Assembly (NCBI GenBank): GCA_020430675.1
Contig: JAGQJJ010000231.1
Coordinates: 1 to 6,581 of the forward strand
Origin: Myxococcales bacterium
Lineage (GTDB): Bacteria > Myxococcota > Bradymonadia > UBA7976 > UBA1532
Reading direction: 5' to 3'
DNA: 6,581 bases
Below the pieces are notes generated by a model that did not search any database, was not told where the DNA came from, and saw only the letters and a list, made by a program, of their open reading frames with translations. Both the position numbers and the translations under genes were made by a program. Each line of letters begins with the position of its first letter. The stretch's first letter is position 1. Positions 5,286 to 6,581 of this stretch are shown piece after piece.

Positions 5286-6560
5286 ATGGAGACGACCGCC
5301 CTGGCGCATACTCATATCGGGCAGGTCAAGCCCACGAATGAGGACGCCTGGCTCATCGAGCCTTCGCTTCAGTTGTTCATGGTCGCCGATGGCATGGGCG
5401 GGCACGCCGCGGGCGAAGTGGCCAGCGCGATGGCGGTTGATGAGGTGCGGCGCATCATCGGCGCCGAGGAGGCCCTGCTGCGACGCTTCGCCGAGACCGG
5501 GAAGGGGCGGGGCGAGATCCTGCAACTGCTCGAAGACGCGGTGCGCAACGCCGGGCGGGCCATCTATGACACCGCGCAGGCCGACGCCAGCAAGCGTGGC
5601 ATGGGCACCACCAGCTCGCTGCTGCTGCTGACACCGACGCGCGGCTTCATCGCGCACGTCGGCGACAGCCGGGTCTATCTCATCCGCCAGGGCGAGGTCT
5701 TTCAGCTCACCGAGGATCACTCGCTGATCAACGAGATGATCCGGCGCGGCCGCCTGAAGCCCGAAGAGGCCAAGCGCGCGCCCTACAAGAACGCGGTGAC
5801 CCGCGCGGTGGGCGTCTACGCCGATGTGCAGGTCGACACGCTCGACTTCGAAGTGGCCACCGGCGACCAGTTCCTGCTGTGCAGCGACGGCCTGACCGAG
5901 CACGTCGACGTGCTGGCCGAGGTGGTCGGCGTGCTCGACGGCAAACAACCGGGCGGGCCGGCCGCGGCGCTGGTCGACATGGCCAACAAGCGCGGCGGCA
6001 AGGACAACATCACCGCGCTGGTCGTGCGGGTCGAGAGCGGCGGGCAGGACGCGCGGCGGGTCAAGGGCCCGCACGAGATCTCGCTCAAGCTCAACGTGCT
6101 GCGGCATATGCCGCTGTTCCAGCACTTGACCTACGTCGAGCTGGTCGAGGTGCTCAACGTCAGCGACGTGCACACCTTCGGCGCGGGCGAGCTGGTCTTC
6201 GACGAAGGCTCGCTCGGCGAAGAGATGTTTGTGGTGCTCGAAGGCATGGTGAGCATTCGCAAAGGCAACGTCGAGCTGGCTCGGCTGGGGCCCGGCGGGC
6301 ATTTCGGCGAGATGGCGATCATGGACAAGGGCCCGCGCTCGGCCCGCGTGACGGCCGAGCAGGCCTCGCGGCTGATCGCGGTCGGCCGGCGGCCGCTTTT
6401 TGCGCTGATGCGGCGCGACAAGGAGATCGCGGTCAAGCTGCTGTGGTGCTTCGTGCAGGTGCTCAACCAGCGGCTGCGCGTCACCAACGCCGATCTGCTG
6501 CGGGCGCGGCTCGACAAGAACGAGCTGCAGGGCCTGCTGCACCTCGATGACTTCGACTGA
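5286..6560 (+). CDS. PP2C-type Ser/Thr protein phosphatase fused to a cyclic-nucleotide-binding domain
   Basis: The product has 424 residues and no signal peptide, so it is probably cytoplasmic. Residues ~1-250 form a PP2C (PPM) phosphatase, which uses two metal ions to dephosphorylate Ser/Thr. Visible motifs are PTNED (16-20), VADGMGGH (33-40), GMGTT (105-109), HVGDSRVYLI (124-133), TEDHS (142-146), LCSDGL (198-203) and GGKDN (237-241). They supply the metal-binding acids Asp35, Asp127, Asp201 and Asp240. Lys15 stands where most relatives have the phosphate-contacting Arg. After a linker, residues ~270-395 form a cNMP-binding domain. Its phosphate-binding cassette GEMAIMDKGPRSARV (341-355) has the ribose-contacting Glu342 and phosphate-contacting Arg351, so it looks competent to bind ligand. 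A GGGAGG site (5276-5281) lies 4 nt before the ATG, and the gene begins 18 nt after the methyltransferase stop, suggesting one operon. Ligand-gated control of phosphatase activity is inferred. Likely partners are Hanks-type kinases, none of which are in the window. Confidence 0.95.
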   Translation: METTALAHTHIGQVKPTNEDAWLIEPSLQLFMVADGMGGHAAGEVASAMAVDEVRRIIGAEEALLRRFAETGKGRGEILQLLEDAVRNAGRAIYDTAQADASKRGMGTTSSLLLLTPTRGFIAHVGDSRVYLIRQGEVFQLTEDHSLINEMIRRGRLKPEEAKRAPYKNAVTRAVGVYADVQVDTLDFEVATGDQFLLCSDGLTEHVDVLAEVVGVLDGKQPGGPAAALVDMANKRGGKDNITALVVRVESGGQDARRVKGPHEISLKLNVLRHMPLFQHLTYVELVEVLNVSDVHTFGAGELVFDEGSLGEEMFVVLEGMVSIRKGNVELARLGPGGHFGEMAIMDKGPRSARVTAEQASRLIAVGRRPLFALMRRDKEIAVKLLWCFVQVLNQRLRVTNADLLRARLDKNELQGLLHLDDFD

Positions 6561-6571
6561 GCCGAGGTCCG

Positions 6572-6581
6572 ATGCGCAAGG
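6572..6581 (+). CDS. Start of a downstream gene (first three codons only)
   Basis: An ATG 11 nt after the phosphatase stop is preceded by GAGG (6564-6567) with a 4-nt spacer, the same spacing as at the phosphatase start. It reads Met-Arg-Lys and then leaves the window. The basic start could belong to a signal peptide or membrane protein, but three codons cannot identify it. The short gap suggests translation from the same transcript. Confidence 0.45.

Noticed and set aside
5025..6542. Minus-strand open frame of 505 codons opposite the phosphatase gene
   Set aside because: It is antisense to an unambiguous PP2C-cNMP gene, and its composition is that of a codon-bias shadow with no motif.
1..6581. 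CRISPR arrays, insertion sequences, tRNA or rRNA genes
   Set aside because: No regularly spaced repeats, transposase motifs, terminal inverted repeats or RNA gene signatures were seen; the only large repeat is the paralogous gene pair.

Overview
The window is very GC-rich, with G or C at most third codon positions, as in Myxococcota and related predatory or soil 'deltaproteobacterial' lineages such as Bradymonadota. That assignment is an inference. It rests on two proteins with MYXO-CTERM-like C-termini (Cys, short hydrophobic stretch, Arg cluster), DUF2330 domains joined to EGF-like modules, and a PP2C phosphatase fused to a cyclic-nucleotide-binding domain. No tRNA, rRNA, CRISPR array or mobile element was seen.

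Layout. Positions 1-519 on the minus strand hold the N-terminal part of a class II fumarase (fumC), which runs off the left edge. A 176-bp divergent intergenic region follows. It contains a possible fumC promoter, a 16-bp imperfect palindrome and a convincing sigma-54 (-24/-12) promoter facing right. Two tandem paralogous genes come next (696-2408 and 2514-4244). Each encodes a secreted protein with a signal peptide ending Ala-Leu-Ala, a mature start CGGFFC, a DUF2330 domain, two EGF-like modules, a conserved Pro-rich motif and a MYXO-CTERM-like anchor. The second paralog has its own sigma-54-like promoter at nearly the same place relative to its start codon, so the duplication seems to have included the promoter. 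Downstream are a SAM-dependent methyltransferase with a Cys-rich N-terminus (4281-5267), a PP2C phosphatase with a cyclic-nucleotide-binding domain (5286-6560), and the first codons of another gene (6572 onward). These lie 11-37 bp apart on one strand and look co-transcribed.

How it may work. The two DUF2330/EGF proteins look like exported, disulfide-rich, surface-anchored proteins produced under sigma-54 control, hence dependent on an enhancer-binding activator encoded outside the window. The phosphatase is a cytoplasmic signalling protein whose Ser/Thr phosphatase activity may be tuned by a cyclic nucleotide. No sequence evidence ties the phosphatase or methyltransferase functionally to the surface proteins; only adjacency and shared strand do. 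The strongest observations are the duplicated sigma-54 promoters, the double-EGF/DUF2330/sorting-signal architecture, and the PP2C-cNMP fusion.
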